DNA of 64,000 nt from Protopterus annectens. Its lineage: Eukaryota; Chordata; Ceratodontiformes; Protopteridae. The stretch spans positions 1,211,002,577 through 1,211,066,576 of the forward strand of contig NC_056727.1 in assembly GCF_019279795.1 (NCBI RefSeq), given 5' to 3'. Shown one piece after another: positions 12,640 to 22,905 of the stretch. Position 1 is the first letter of the stretch. Each line of letters opens with the position of its first letter. The notes below the pieces were generated by a model, which did no database searches, was not told the DNA's origin, and worked only from the letters and a program-made list of their open reading frames with translations. A program made the position numbers and the translations under genes.

Positions 12640-13405
12640 GCACTGACATCTTGGAAAAAAGCTGTGGTGGCTATAATACCTAAAGAAGGTAAAGACCCAT
12701 CAGATCCAGTTCTGTATAAGCCCATTTCAGTTTTAAGTTATGATTATAATGAGTTTATGACTACAATGGCTAAAAGAATGTAAAGGTGTTGCCAAAAGTG
12801 ATATATATGGATCAGTGTGTTTGGTGGAGGGATAGCAAAAATTTGACATTAATAGAACAATGATGATCTAGAGGGAAGCAGAGTATAAGAAAATACCACT
12901 ATTGTTGGTGGGTCTTCATGCAGAGAAAGCATTTTACAGTGTAAGCTGGGATTTTTTGAGTAGGGCGATGGAAACATTTCCATTTCCTGATACAACAATA
13001 AGATTAATTAGAAGAATACATGAGGGCTCATAGGCAAGAATAAAACTGGGAGGGTCCCCTCTAATAAGTTGTTTCTGAAGAGAGGAACCAGGCAGAGGTG
13101 TCCTCTTTCCACTTTGTTATCTGTGTTATATTTGAAACTATTGGGAAAGAAAATAAGGAACTCAAAAATTCAAAGAATGTAACTGGTATGGCATTTAAGA
13201 AATGTTGGCTTTATCTACAGATGCTATTATTTTGTACCTGATAGAACCAGAAAAGGACATCTCAGTGTTGTAGTACATTCTGAGACAGTTCCAGGTTTTT
13301 CTCTGGATATAGAATGAATGAAGATAAAACAAAGGCTATAACTGTAAACTATGTACCCATATAAACGGGTTCAACAATACTCATATTTATGGTGACATGA
13401 TAAAA
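12640..13405 (+). pseudogene. L1/Tx1-type LINE reverse transcriptase relic
   Basis: Conceptual translation in shifting frames shows VVAIIPKEGKDPSD then YKPISVLSYD (fingers), DQCVWW..SKNLT, GLHAEKAFYSVSWDFL (motif A region with the D-x-x-K-A-F signature), and RGTRQRCPLSTLL (motif B). The expected FADD box near 13210 is not clean, with frameshifts there. Numerous stops show long inactivity. Upstream at 12270-12500 lies the linker matching the reversed copy, which provides the empty site for the TTAA element at 58942. Confidence 0.7.
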
Positions 13406-13407
13406 TG

Positions 13408-13680
13408 AAGCATACCTCTCAACTCTCATTGATTATAACTCAAATTTTAACCCTGCCCCTTTTAATCCCTCCTTAAACTGGTGACTTTAGAGAACTTTTG
13501 CAAATTATACAATAAATAATGATAATAACTAGAAGTATAGATTTTGTTTATTTCAGAAAATGTATATTAATTCACATTATCTTGCTGTATCAACATCTCA
13601 GGTTAATATCACTATTTTTAAAGTGTCCCTGATTGTCCCTGATTATTTCTGGATTTGCTGTCCCTGATTGGTTGAAAGCT
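13408..13680. mobile_element. TIR element of the GCATACCTCTCAAC family, copy 1
   Basis: Starts CATACCTCTCAACTCTC, the same terminus as the element at 61914-62203, and ends near GGTTGAAAG, a decayed inverse of that terminus. It interrupts the LINE: the sequence before it (GACATGATAAAATGAAG) and after it (GAATATTATATTCATAA) both align to the uninterrupted LINE at about 60620 and 61115. The interior has a short TGTCCCTGAT repeat. Non-coding; hAT-like or other cut-and-paste class, unresolved. Confidence 0.5.
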
Positions 13681-14312
13681 GGAATATTATATTCATAAAG
13701 TAACAGAAAATATAATAATAACTAAGTCAACATGGGAATGGAAAAAGGGGATTCTGCTGACAGGGTTGACCATAATTAGAAATTCAGAGAATAGACAAGA
13801 GGGGGCTGGAATTTACTGGATGGTGCTGTCAAAGGAATCAATGTATTGGGAATAAATGATTTAAGAGAGTAAAGTAATAAGAAGACATTTGGACTGCAGG
13901 CTAGAGGTTGCCTTCCATATTAGGGATTGATATCAGAGTATCAGAGTATAGGCAAAACAAAAGGGATAGGGGAATCCTAAATGAAAGACCAGCACTGCTT
14001 GATTTTTAAGATGAATCTAGAGCAGCAGCTGTTGTTAAAAACAGGGCACATAAAATATTGCACAATAACCATATGCATAAACTAGAGGAGGTCAGAAAAG
14101 ATTGTGAAGAGAGCTTAGATAAGCAATTAATGAAAAACAAAAACAAAAAAAACAAAAAACAAAACAAACAGACAATGGGAGGACATATGTATGGCTCCCA
14201 AATCTGCAATGAAATCTAGAAGATTTAGGATTTTTGCTTGGAAGTGTTTGCATAGGTACTTTTATTTCATAAGCAGAGCCCAAATAATTTTTCCTTAGGT
14301 AGACGGCAAATA

Positions 14313-14548
14313 GTGGAGGTGCAGTGGGTATGTTCTCAGGGTGTAATGATTTGTCAGGCTTTAAAATTCCCTACAGAGTACTCTGTCAGGAATAATGGGC
14401 AAGCAAATGAGTGTAACTTAGGTAATGATTTTTTGAGCTGGGTTACAAGATCTGAATTGCCTACAGATAGTAAGGCCTTGTTAAATTTAATTCTGGTGTC
14501 TGCCAAAAAAACAATTACTAGAAAATGGAAATCAAAGTCTAAACCAAC
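14313..14548 (+). pseudogene. L1/Tx1-type LINE, C-terminal coding end
   Basis: Open frame containing GVMICQALKFPTEYSVRNNG and later TRKWKSKSKPTLNRK. The same DNA occurs reversed near 56690-56870, where it continues without the insertion found here at 14550. This is the very C-terminus and start of the 3' UTR of the LINE; no catalytic residues are expected here. Confidence 0.55.
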
Positions 14549-14549
14549 C

Positions 14550-14716
14550 TTAAATCGCAAAATATACTAATCGTTCAGAAAGGCTGTGTACTCCTCAAAA
14601 GACAATAAAGACCCATCCAAAGACATGAAAAATAATTTTAATAGATTAAGCGCTTTCGTCCGCAACTAAAATGGATTTCATCAGAATCTAAAATCATTCC
14701 AGTAAAACCAATTTTA
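14550..14716 (-). mobile_element. 167-bp hammerhead-like retroelement with 10-bp target-site duplication
   Basis: TAAACCAACC flanks the insertion at 14540-14549 and 14717-14726. The related LINE at about 56690 reads straight through the same point (AAACCAACTGTACTT on its coding strand), proving that 167 bp were inserted. On the minus strand the insert holds CTGATGAA, a short stem TCC/GGA, GAAA and AGCGCT-T (14684-14648), the same signature as PLE termini. It has no coding potential. It resembles the small hammerhead-bearing non-autonomous elements (retrozymes) described in animals that depend on PLEs. Confidence 0.7.
14648..14684 (-). ncRNA. Hammerhead-ribozyme-like motif in the 167-bp insertion
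   Basis: Minus strand: CTGATGA core box, AATCC, 11-nt loop, GGAC, GAAA, palindrome AGCGCT, T at the expected cleavage position. Stem II is three clear base pairs plus one mismatch. Helix I not resolved. Confidence 0.42.
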
Positions 14717-14957
14717 TAAACCAACCATACTTAAAGTAGTGAATATTGTAACACAGATAAAGCAAAAGGAAGTGGGATCCTTAGAAAAGGGCAAGAGTAG
14801 CCCCCCTGCACTTTTTCGTAATGGATGCTAACCCTAACCCTAGCACTGCCCTTCCCTCAACCCTAACCCAACACCTTAACATCATTAAAACCTTCATGTA
14901 ACAGTGCCACTATTCAGACAAATTTGAGGCTAGTGTTATGGGGTGGAGGGGTGAGTT

Positions 14958-15623
14958 TTAACTCATTATATCTGAGTGACACCTCCAGGTGCATCTGTAG
15001 TTAACTCCTATGGATGCCTCTAGGTGTCAAATATTGCTTGTTCATATTTGCATCAATAATTCTAAAACCGTGCTATGTTCAAGGTTTTAAAAGATTTCAT
15101 CTCAAAGCGTACACAATGGCAAACTCAACTGCTTTAATATTTGACCTCTGTCTAGTGTAGGTAAATAGATATTAACTGTTGTTTTTATGATATTAATTTA
15201 TATAGATATAATTTCCACATTTTTCTAAATATGTCATCAACCAAGTAACACAGACACAACTCCTTAGCCTAATATGAAAGCTCTCATGAATGAAATGCTG
15301 CTAACAGTATGTGTGCAACTTGAATGGTTGTGGAGATATTCTAAGTTGTTTACAAAATATTACAAATGTAATAGTTACTGTGTTTACTGTGACGTATAAA
15401 ATTATGTTTAAGACCTAGAACCTGAAGAATACTACCACTATAAAAAACAGTTTGTGCTGAAGAGTTTCTCATTTATACTTGTTTCAGAACCTCTGTGGTT
15501 CCAGATATATGAAGATTTGTTTGAAATGTGAGGGCATAATTTGATTCTGTCAAAAGGCTTAGGCTTCACCCATTGAAAGTTACAGTGCAAACTTCCTGAG
15601 CTCCACTGGAGTGAATGAGTTAA
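14958..15623 (+). mobile_element. TTAA-flanked non-autonomous DNA transposon, copy 2
   Basis: TTAACTCATTATATC at the left and GAATGAGTTAA at the right, with TTAA on both flanks. The interior is collinear with copy 1 throughout, with scattered substitutions only. The full length of about 666 bp agrees with the 676 bp of copy 1. Non-coding. Confidence 0.82.
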
Positions 15624-15726
15624 TATCGAGAGGGGACTGGTTCCGCTATCGTGTATGATTGAACTTATTTTTTGGTGTTTTACATTTAATATTAGGGTGG
15701 TTCAGTCATACACAATAGACCTATAT

Positions 15727-15727
15727 G

Positions 15728-15813
<86 letters not shown>
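15727..15813. repeat. (TA)n(CA)n microsatellite
   Basis: About 65 bases of TA followed by CA. Lies 104 bp beyond the end of TTAA element copy 2. Confidence 0.97.
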
Positions 15814-15815
<2 letters not shown>

Positions 15816-16890
15816 GATGCATTTTTTTCACTTTGCTTTTATCCATCCAGTTGCCTGCAAGCTATCTTGACTGCATTAGGGGATTTTCCTTTGCACCCTA
15901 TGAGCCTGCTTTGCAAATGGGCAATCAACAGCAAGTTGGGTGTTGACATTGTCAGAAGCATTGTTCTTCATTTCTATTATATTTGTTTTGCACATATTTA
16001 CTTGCTTTTACTTAACTAAACTTTCATATGCATTGATACTCCACTACTTGTATTAAAAACTCAATTACAGGACTTCAGTATTGTTCATTCTGTTACATTC
16101 TTCTTCAGTCTGCAACTTTTGTTGCCAGGTCCTAGACTCACTGCATTATATTTATGGTAATATTTCATTTTTGTCCATCTTGTTAAGTATTGGTGTTGTA
16201 ACTTGAAACTTGTTGCTGCCAGGATGCTGTTTGTTCCTGTTCAGATAAAAAGTTTATGTGAGGTGGTTTATTTTGTAAAGACTGTGATGTCAGAGGTAAT
16301 GCCAGCCTTAAAGAAAAGCAATTGAGAAGCCAGAGACAATGCCAAAATATTTTTTCTTTAATCGTGTCTATTTGCAGTGGGTCGTTCCCATGGCAGAAAT
16401 AAGAAACTTTGTTTTTCTGAATATCAAAGGACAGAAAATGTCTATGAAATGTGTTGAATCTCCAGACATGCTAGCAGCACTCCTTGTTAATGTAACAAAC
16501 AAGGATGAAAGAACAGTGGGATGTAATGGGTATAATGACTTATTACTAAGACACTCATGGGGTTTCAGGATTCAAGGAAAGGAGACATGGATGTATAGTG
16601 GGTATTGTCACAATGATAAGTAAAATAACCTATTTTCCTACCAACAGGAGGATGATGATATCATGGGTCATGGGGAAATGACATTTTACATAACTGTGTA
16701 GATTGAAAAGAAATATAATAGTTTATGTTGATGTTATCTTGATGGTAAAGAACCATCTGTGAGTACTAGTTATTTATCTAGAGTTAGTATTTCTATAGTA
16801 AGCTATCCAGGGAACTTAGATATCTGGAACTTATTTTTTTTTCTGTACACATTCTATCTATTTTATTGACTTTTATTTGTCCTCCCAGTG
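15814..16890. other. No recognised feature; one 94-codon frame
   Basis: A plus frame at 16339-16623 has 94 codons (RNFVFLNIKGQKMSMKCVE and ERTVGCNGYNDLLLRHSWG strips). I do not recognise it, it has no neighbours that suggest a role, and chance or an old transposon fragment are both possible. The rest is AT-rich. Confidence 0.35.
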
Positions 16891-17025
16891 TGTATTAACC
16901 TACATGTATTTTATTCTATGTTTGCAACATTTTCTTCACTACTTAAGTGCATTTATTTGTATTAACCTACATGTATTTTATTCTATGTTTGCAACATTTT
17001 CTTCACTACTTAAGTGCATTTATTT
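16891..17025. repeat. Perfect 67-bp tandem duplication
   Basis: TGTATTAACCTACATG starts at 16891 and recurs at 16958; the two 67-bp units show no differences, so the duplication is recent. Confidence 0.95.
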
Positions 17026-17327
17026 ACCTTTAAGATTTGTAGCTGGTATGTATTTCTTGTAAGTGTGTTTCTACACTGTTGTTTAACTGACAATATGGCA
17101 ATTATTATTTATGTAGATAGCAAAGTGTATGGCATAAATCTTCCATGAGACTACTTAGTCCTATTATCAGTGAAAATATATATTCATTTTTGTATTTCAT
17201 ATCTGGCTCGATTTTTAGAAGAACCAGTGACTGAAAGTCACTGGCTTTTTCCAGAACATTGACAATATTACCATTCTAGGAAGAAAGTTGAAGGGATTAG
17301 GAGAATTCTGCTAGCCTCCTCTGGGAA

Positions 17328-17328
<1 letters not shown>

Positions 17329-17402
<74 letters not shown>
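17329..17402. repeat. (TG)n microsatellite
   Basis: About 36 perfect TG units. Confidence 0.97.
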
Positions 17403-17404
<2 letters not shown>

Positions 17405-18490
17405 TCTGTAAAAATTATACTCACTTATACACTTATGCAGTGTATGAAAGGCCGTAACCATAAACAAAGGGGCATTGCTGGAAGGTACTGGTTCACAGAG
17501 AGAGAGAGAGGGTGGTGAAAGGCTCAGCTCTGTAAGTGGGCTGTGTGCACCCCAGTCTGGATGTAGAGGTTAGAAGCCAATACCTGGGACAGCAGTGAAT
17601 ATTCCCTTTATGCTCTTGAAGCCAAGTTGTTGTACTTTGTGAACTATTTAACTATTGAAACAGATTTGCGTGCACTTTCTTGCTGTTACTTGGTTGGTAG
17701 TCATGGGATTCAAATCCCATAGGTGCCAGTCCAGCATCACATTAGACAGAAGTGGATACCACCACATCCCCATAAATACCTTTGCTGCATTTTTGTTTTA
17801 TGTCTCCTTTGGAAGGTTCCTTTACTCACTGTCTTGATTAAGCTACTTTAATCCATACACTAGTGCACATTTCTGATCTAGAACTATGGTGTTTTGTGCT
17901 GTGGCCCTATATAACTACCTATGCACCAAATATCTTCACCAAATTTCAACCTTATTTGTGGAATTTCCAGTGTTTTGTCAATAATTCTCTGAACCTAATT
18001 AACTGTTGTACTGATTCATATTTCTACAGCACTCAGTCATTTTACGGGACTGCAGTTCTGCTGATGGTCCTTGAATTCTCTGTTTGCTGAGGAGCAACCA
18101 TAACATTTATTGCTCACATGACTGACTTTTGACTCTTATTATTTAATATTTTTACATTTCCTTTTTGTATTTTATTACTCATTATAAATGTTAATTAGTT
18201 TTCTACTTTTGTTGTGGATTTTTAATCTTTGTTTTATATAAATTGCTATTCAGGGCTTGTATTTTACCATCTGCTGGTATAGTTATTAGTCTTATGACTG
18301 GTTATTAACTCTATTTCAAATTCACTTTTTCTTTTGTCAATTTTTTTTTTTTACTCTTCTCTGCTTTCATTTCCCTCATACACAGGTCATGGGTTTTGTC
18401 TGTAATACTTACTGTTTGTCTTGAAACCTTTTACTCCTCCCCCTTACCCCGCCCCTCAGCTAGCTGCTGGTGTTATTGCCACTCACAGGA
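17403..18490. other. No feature recognised
   Basis: AT-rich spacer; short GAGAGA run near 17502. Frames at 17655-17837 and 17863-18090 lack any motif. Confidence 0.4.
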
Positions 18491-18499
18491 GACTAGAGA

Positions 18500-20790
18500 T
18501 TGGCAAGAGGCACAGGGTGAGTATTCTTCACTGCCAACATCAGGATCCTCATGGATGAGTGTGTAGACAAATCAAAGTTGTAGTCTGCATCCACTGAAGG
18601 GTGAAGTGTGTCATTAATACCCGTGACATAGTTCTTTGACATAAACCTGTGGATTCTTCTATAAATCTGGGATGAGTAATGAGAACCTATTCTTCTGTAA
18701 CTCTGACTGTATATTCTGAACAGTATCAAGTCATTTAGGAACAAGTCTGAATTTATAGTGGTCCTGCTATGTGACAGTGACCTGATATTTTGACCGTGAC
18801 CTGATATTCATTACTGAAACTCAGGTTGATAATAACAGTGGACCCATTCTTGCAGTCATTGTGCTGCCAAAGCTTTCAGTTTTGAAGCAAGATCAGGTAG
18901 GTCTGGCAGTGGACTTGCTATTTTTCCACAGCTCCTTTCTTGGGATGAAGGATGTTACAATAACAAAGTTAAAAATACCAATTATTAAAAAAAACAAAAC
19001 AAAAAAAACGATCAGACAGAAACTCAGAACACAAACCAATAATTAGAAAGGAGGTTACAGCTGGGACTTTCAGCTTCTTTGAAAATGCCATACAGTGAAA
19101 GCAAACTGTCCATACCACCTTGTCTATCATTAACCAAGTAGTGAAAGGATGTTTCTGCTGGAGTTTATAGACTTCCTTGTTTCCTTCATGTTATCATCAC
19201 CTGGGTGTTTGGTCTTAAGAGCCTTTAATCTTTGGGTCGATGAAAAGTCATTGACTCTTGTTAAAGAATTCCTATATATTATTCATGAATTCATATTTGT
19301 TCAGGTGATTACCTCAACAACCTATATACATGGGCACATATTGGACTTGGTTGTCATAGTAATCAGTGAGCTAGTGGTGAAGCCAGTCATATGGTCTGAT
19401 TGTACCCTTATTTGCTTCAAGACAGACTTACCCAGGATGGCATGCTGACACCAGGGACCGATCCTCTGTAGTAACCTGAGACATGTCACATGATGAACTG
19501 ACTGGCTTACACCTTTCTTCATAATTTGCATAAATTTGGTGCATTCAGTGCTGGTGAGGCTGTTAAGGTAACGAATAGTTATGCATTAATGAGGCTTTGG
19601 TCCTCATCACACCACAACTACTGCTTTGATGAATTTTGTTAATACTGTCAACACCCACAGAAATGCTGAAAGCCTCCATCTTCCTAGACTTAGCAAAATC
19701 TTTTGATGCTGTCTCCCACCAAAACCCTTACATAAACTCTCATCCTTAGGGCTCATCATCTCTCCACTTCAGTGGTCCTATAGCTACCTCACAAACAGAT
19801 CACAGACATTTAAATAGAAAAATGATTTCACTACCTTCTTGGCAGTAAATATTGGTGTCCCACTAGGATCTATACTAGGCCCTGTATTTTGCAAAATGTT
19901 CATCAATGACCTCTACATTGCTACAAAAAATGCCAAACTAGGTCAATACACTGATGACTCAACCATAATCTTCTCTACCAAATCTGTCTGTAAACTGCAA
20001 GACCTTACACAACAATCCTTCTTATCAAGTGAAACGATGAAATAATTCATAACTATTTCTAAACCCTAAAACAAACTTTATTACTGAACTTCACCCCTTA
20101 ACACATTTCTACCAAAACAGCACTATTCACTGTTATATCTGCCAACAGCACATGACAGAACAAGTAAACCACACAAAATTACTAGGTGTCATCTTAGAAG
20201 ACCAGTTGAAATTTGACCACCATTTATCACACATGGTTAAAAAAAACTCATTGAAACCTTGGTACATTATACACAGTAAAAACTTACCTAACTGACAAAG
20301 CCAGAAGATGTATAGCCTCTGCTTTCTCATTGCTCTCTCTCTCCTATCTGCTGCCCAACCTTCATTAACCTTCAAGCCTCACATCTGTCCAAACTTGTGG
20401 AATGTTATAATAAAACAGACAAATTTGCAGTAAACTATAACCAACAGAACACACCTTTGCTGAACCCCCCAGAGAATTAAACTGGTTAGAACTACTACAA
20501 CACCTAGCTCTTTCTCAGCTAACTATAAAGCACAGACCTCTGTATAAGGCAGAAAATTGCCCAGCCCTTAACAAATTAATACAACAGTACTCCCCCAAAA
20601 GAATTTTATGCTCTAGAGAAAAACACTAATCAATATAACTAAATCATCTAATAACTGCAGGTGATTATCTATATTCAAATAGTGTAGCTAAACTATGGAA
20701 CCACGTCTCACTACCACTGAAATCCATTCAGAATGCAAACTCATTTAAAACACAACTAAAACTTCACCTATCAAATGAATGGATCTGATC
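18500..20790 (+). mobile_element. Rex1/jockey-superfamily LINE relic
   Basis: At about 18785 the translation gives DLIFITETQVDNNSG, an APE-endonuclease strip with the catalytic Glu. RT motifs follow from 19675: FLDLAKSFDAVSHQ (motif A), a WSYSYLTNRSQTF strip, GVPLGSILGPVF (motif B; GVPQGS in live elements), and YTDDSTIIFSTKS (motif C, YADD mutated to YTDD). A C-terminal W-N-style region ends near 20785. Frames shift repeatedly, so it is dead. The family resembles the reverse fragments at 21043-21500 and 50335-51811. Confidence 0.7.
19675..20045 (+). pseudogene. Rex1-like LINE reverse transcriptase core fragment
   Basis: Palm motifs A, B and C are all visible in order. The longest open piece, from 19839, starts at NIGVPLGSILGPVF and runs through INDLYIATKNAKLGQYTDDSTIIFS. 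The Q of GVPQGS and the A of YADD are changed, and motif A sits in another frame behind stops. The enzyme would copy LINE RNA at a nicked target. The C-terminal region continues in pieces to about 20785. Confidence 0.7.
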
Positions 20791-21042
20791 CTGTATATCT
20801 TCAAGATAAATGCCACTGTTATCTTCAACTTGCCATAGTATCAAACCATTTCTCTTCACTCAAGCAGGGCTGTTGCTTCAGGCTTTCCCCTCACACTGCC
20901 ATTATTCCCACGTTACTGCAGAAGATCAGGGAGGAGAGGCAATGGATATTTTTAATGGCACTGTTTTGGCCAAGGCAGCATTGGTTCTCCCTGCTTTTGA
21001 GCCTTGCCAGGGAGAACCTCCTGATGCTGCAACAGCAGATAA

Positions 21043-21500
21043 TCACTTTCTCCAAACCTGGGGTTTGTCTTCATCAATCACAACTTGCAGGTGCTCTACT
21101 CTTGGGGCTAGAGAGATGAAACAACATAATTCAGCTGCAGTTGTTTGAAAGGAAGTAAGTTGTTTTTTGAGATATTTAATGGGAGGGCATATCTGAGCAG
21201 TGCAGAGTCTGGTTTTCCATATGGCAGCTCTTCCTGACTGCAATAAGATCTTCCAGGCCCAAAAAAAAGAGTTTGCTTTATTTTTGCTTGAGTTTTGTGA
21301 ATGTGCATTTTGAAGTTTAGGTTGGATCTAGCCATAGTTCCAGGTATTTAAATGAGGTGGTATTTGCTGGGAGGCTTTGGGTTGTAGTTGAGTATGTTAA
21401 AGTTGGATGGAGAAGGTTTAAGCTTTAGTGAAAATCTTAACATTGTGAATTTTGTTTTATTTAGGATTACTAGTAGTTTCTTAGAACATAGCTAGTTGAC
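21043..21500 (-). pseudogene. Rex1-like LINE, post-catalytic RT fragment
   Basis: On the minus strand 21480-21420 translates as KLLVILNKTKFTMLRFS, matching HKLLINPTKTKTMLFGS in the reverse LINE at 51360-51400. Next come a YLG-type region and the frame ARSNLNFKMHIHKTQAKIKQTLFF (21335 downward), which is the conserved L-G-x-W-x-D-x-x-L-N-F-x-x-H strip of this LINE group. Truncated on both sides. It lies back to back with the plus-strand LINE ending at 20790. Confidence 0.6.
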
Positions 21501-22009
21501 AAGGGATAGGGGATCTTGTCAAAGTTGGAATGGTTGAGATTGCTATAAAAATTAAGGGGAGAGTGTAGTTGCTTTGGATATCTTATCAGTAGGGGACAAA
21601 CACTTTGAGGCTAATTCCCTCAGTTAGAACTGTAATGTTGGCTTTGAAGTAGTCCCTGAATATAGTTGTATTGGTGAGAAATTTTTACTGATTTTGAGGA
21701 AAAGGTAACAGTTTGATGGTCAGATTTAATCAAAGAAGGAATAATGTAAAATTGCTTCCTTACTGAGCCTACCCAGGTTTGGAGCTGAGAGCGGAGTCCT
21801 ACAGGTTACTAAAAATGGACCACTTCTTAATAAACACTAAAGCTGTGTAGTTACCATCTTTAAGTAGTGCTGCCTTTATTAAAACATTCCCTCCCATCCT
21901 TCTATTACAGCTTGGGGCATCTTTCCAATCTGTTGCTCCATCCACTACACACAGCAGTCTCTGACTGGCACTACTTTCTGTATCTATTCTCTTGCTGTTG
22001 GTTGCCTGT
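21501..22009. other. No feature recognised
   Basis: No motif or repeat family seen; possibly the 5' extension of the reverse LINE fragment, too degraded to tell. Confidence 0.4.
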
Positions 22010-22089
22010 ATCAGTGTGGCCTTATGATATCACATAAGCACACCACAAAGAGCTGGATAAAATGGTGCTGAAGACTGCATAAATCTGTC

Positions 22090-22435
22090 AGTGCCCCTAA
22101 AACTAAAATAAATAGGAAAGATAAGAACAAACCAGCCCAGTGGTCCACATGTATAAATAAATACAATAAAAGGAAAATGTTTATTAGAATATATAGCAAA
22201 ACTAAAGGCCCACAAATCAAAATAAACATCAAAAAGTTATCCGAGGTACTTAAAAATGTCATCAGGAAAGCAAAGGCTTCCCATGAACTTAGGCTGGCAT
22301 TGGAAGTTCAGGATAACTACAAATCCTTCTTTACTTGAGTCAGGAAGTAACAAAATATGGGCTAGGCTTGTAAAAGCTCCAGGGCCATTAGCCTAGTACA
22401 CATCTACGAACTTATGAACTGTATGCCCCACAACC
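22090..22435 (+). mobile_element. CR1-type LINE, short internally deleted fragment
   Basis: Translation gives INKYNKRKM, then KLSEVLKNVIRKAKASHELRLALEVQDNYKSFF in pieces, the linker between endonuclease and RT in the local CR1 family. It then jumps straight into the 3' tail GGGCTAGGCTTGTAAAAGCTCCAGG...TAGCCTAGTACA, ending at CTATGAACT-type repeats. All of the RT is missing. The junction position resembles the deletion in the 43.5-kb copy. Confidence 0.65.
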
Positions 22436-22638
22436 AATCTTCACCAATACCTGAATAGTTTTACTAGTGTCCCTCAGCTGTATGCATTGTTTTATGACAC
22501 TGTTCACCCCCACCTTTTTATTATAGGTTCATAGGTTCATACTAGGCTATCTGCCCTAGGGCATTTATAAGCCTAGCCAGAATGTGTTTGGCTTTCGACA
22601 CCCATTTTAAATTAATTTTGCTATGCCCTTTTTCGAGG

Positions 22639-22878
22639 TTAGTATACTGTGCCTCTGTCTAACAGTGACACAGAAGTGATACCCGGGGTAAACCTACGAT
22701 CTCCCATCCACTCATCAAGATTCCTCTTGAAGAGAGTCAATGAGGGACTCTGCCTAACCTGGACTGGGATTTTATTCCAGAGTGAAGGGAGCCTCTGGGT
22801 TATGAATCTGTCCCTCCAGCATGTCCTATTTATTTCAGTGCTGAGGTTCAGCATGTCCATTAATTCCGGGTTGGACAT
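22639..22878 (-). pseudogene. CR1-type LINE ORF2, C-terminal domain
   Basis: 79 residues: SNPELMDMLNLSTEINRTCWRDRFITQRLPSLWNKIPVQVR and FKRNLDEWMGDR, the W-N-x-(I/L)-P strip typical of CR1/L2 ORF2 C-termini. It continues the RT frame upstream after a small frameshift. A stretch present in the 41.5-kb and 56-kb copies (SQSLRAT...SRDLNLVTT) is deleted here. The stop is followed by the 3' tail. Confidence 0.8.
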
Positions 22879-22905
22879 GACTTTATACGTCAGGCACAGA
22901 TCGCC

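Larger units (their letters stand above)
11140..14810 (+). mobile_element. L1/Tx1-type LINE, decayed copy 1
   Basis: Endonuclease, reverse transcriptase and C-terminal region appear in order on the plus strand in several shifted frames. The same family is present reversed at 56396-59760 and again forward at 60530-61905. Shared landmarks are the RT strip PKEGKDPSD, the GTRQRCPLS box and the segment AGACATTTGGACTGCAGGCTAG near 13885. About 480 bp of C-terminal coding sequence (present at 60637-61115) is missing and replaced by a TIR element at 13408-13680. A 167-bp insertion lies at 14550-14716. The element is inactive. Confidence 0.8.

Noticed and set aside
14826..14846. CTAACCCTAACCCTAG as an interstitial telomere repeat
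   Set aside because: Only two TTAGGG-like units, with degenerate CCCTAA nearby; too short to support.
16339..16623. 94-codon plus frame as a small gene
   Set aside because: No recognisable domain, start context or neighbour; its length is possible by chance in this AT-rich DNA.
20775..21148. Overlapping 112-114-codon frames near the end of the Rex1-like LINE
   Set aside because: No motif in either frame, and they overlap the edge of a reverse LINE fragment.
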